64,000 bases of DNA from Acidobacteriota bacterium (GTDB lineage: Bacteria; Acidobacteriota; Terriglobia; Bryobacterales; Bryobacteraceae), in assembly GCA_003223115.1 (NCBI GenBank), contig QHXW01000193.1, positions 1-64,000 on the forward strand, read 5' to 3'. How positions within the stretch are numbered: the first letter of the stretch is position 1; each line of letters opens with the position of its first letter. A model generated the notes under the pieces. The model was not told the DNA's origin. It saw nothing but the letters and a program-made list of their open reading frames with translations, and ran no database searches. Made by a program: the position numbers and the translations under genes. Positions 63,692 to 64,000 of this stretch are shown here, in pieces.

Positions 63692-64000
63692 TTACGATCC
63701 GGGCTTGCCGGTTTCGGGATGGGCGGTAGCCACTACATCGCCGGCCGACAAGCCGGAACGGACTACGCCCGCTATATTGGTCTTCAATCCCAACTTGATT
63801 TCGTGACGTTTCCAGCCGGATGGGCTCTGAAGGTAGACGAACGGCCGCGGTCCGCTGTCGTAGAAAACCGCGCTTAGCGGCACGAGCGGGGCGTGGTTCT
63901 CGGTATCGATGGAAATGTCGGCGCTCGCCGAAAGATCCGGAATCACGCGCGGATCCGGATCATCCAACTGCAGGCGAACCGGGAGTTCACGCATATAGGT
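63692..64000 (-). CDS. Periplasmic adaptor, C-terminal part (runs off the right edge)
   Basis: The last 102 residues of a third adaptor are visible, open to the window edge: VRLQLDDPDPRVIPDLSASA, then PLVPLSAVFYDSGPRPFVYL and LKTNIAGVVRSGLSAGDVVA. This is the beta-barrel end and membrane-proximal domain seen in the two following adaptors. It is upstream of them in the same direction, so the efflux operon continues past the window. Confidence 0.8.
   Translation of the reverse strand, partial: TYMRELPVRLQLDDPDPRVIPDLSASADISIDTENHAPLVPLSAVFYDSGPRPFVYLQSPSGWKRHEIKLGLKTNIAGVVRSGLSAGDVVATAHPETGKPGS

Noticed and set aside
1-64000. tRNA, rRNA, CRISPR arrays, prophage or complete insertion sequences
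   Set aside because: Read through on both strands; no cloverleaf-like CCA-ended genes, spaced direct-repeat arrays, integrase or transposase frames were recognised. Small structured RNAs could be missed without covariance models.

Overview
The window is a gene-dense, GC-rich bacterial chromosome segment that looks like Acidobacteriota, most likely the Bryobacterales/Solibacter side. This is inferred from gene content only. The signs are an Oar-like TonB-dependent receptor with an N-terminal carboxypeptidase-regulatory-like domain, two orphan FtsX/MacB-type permeases of the long acidobacterial kind next to a PadR regulator, a B12-dependent ribonucleotide reductase, many secreted TPR proteins, and an imuA-imuB-dnaE2 mutagenesis cassette. 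No rRNA, tRNA, CRISPR array, prophage or intact insertion sequence was seen.

Layout. 1-4.3 kb: edge of a secreted TPR gene, a divergent frameshifted TonB receptor with a clear sigma70 promoter, a 210-bp element with 18-bp terminal inverted repeats, and the stub of a ribbon-helix-helix antitoxin. 4.3-12.1 kb: nrdJ, an NTF2-like protein, then a minus-strand run of a class V aminotransferase, serA and a MATE exporter (serine synthesis plus export). 12.1-16 kb: a 342-bp inverted-repeat element, an orphan permease, and a padR gene whose promoter carries a 21-bp palindrome. 16-22 kb: yqeY with an OPT transporter, then a sugar symporter/small membrane protein/galactokinase operon, and a damaged Flp pilin. 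22-31 kb: DUF1015 protein, a truncated Gfo/Idh/MocA gene, a pair of four-helix SMR/EamA-like proteins, a PAP2 phosphatase, a large secreted protein of unknown function, a PfkB kinase and a GT-C-like membrane protein. 31-38.5 kb: a DapF homologue with both catalytic cysteines changed to serine, a nucleotide-sugar dehydrogenase, a CheB-CheR-PAS-PAS-histidine kinase fusion with a LuxR-type regulator, and a receiver-only protein. 38.6-49.5 kb: a doubly frameshifted permease, a FecR-like protein, a DPP-IV-type peptidase, TsaC, and four consecutive secreted TPR proteins. 49.6-57.5 kb: dnaE2-imuB-imuA, an AbrB/PIN toxin-antitoxin pair and mutL, which makes a DNA repair and mutagenesis block. 57.6-64 kb: a TolC-like protein, a MacB-type permease and three tandem HlyD-type adaptors.

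Genes that probably act together are serA with the aminotransferase (serine synthesis); the symporter with galK (galactose uptake and phosphorylation); the hybrid kinase with its LuxR regulator; imuA/imuB/dnaE2 (translesion mutagenesis); and the efflux run at the right edge.

Four genes carry small disruptions: the TonB receptor, the second permease (twice), the Flp pilin, and the TolC signal peptide. All three events in the first two genes look like loss of one G from a G run. They may be real decay or sequence errors, and raw reads would decide. The most unusual protein-level observations are the Ser/Ser DapF homologue, the ImuB lacking most of its N-terminal region, the PadR promoter palindrome, the two inverted-repeat elements, and the three-adaptor efflux operon.
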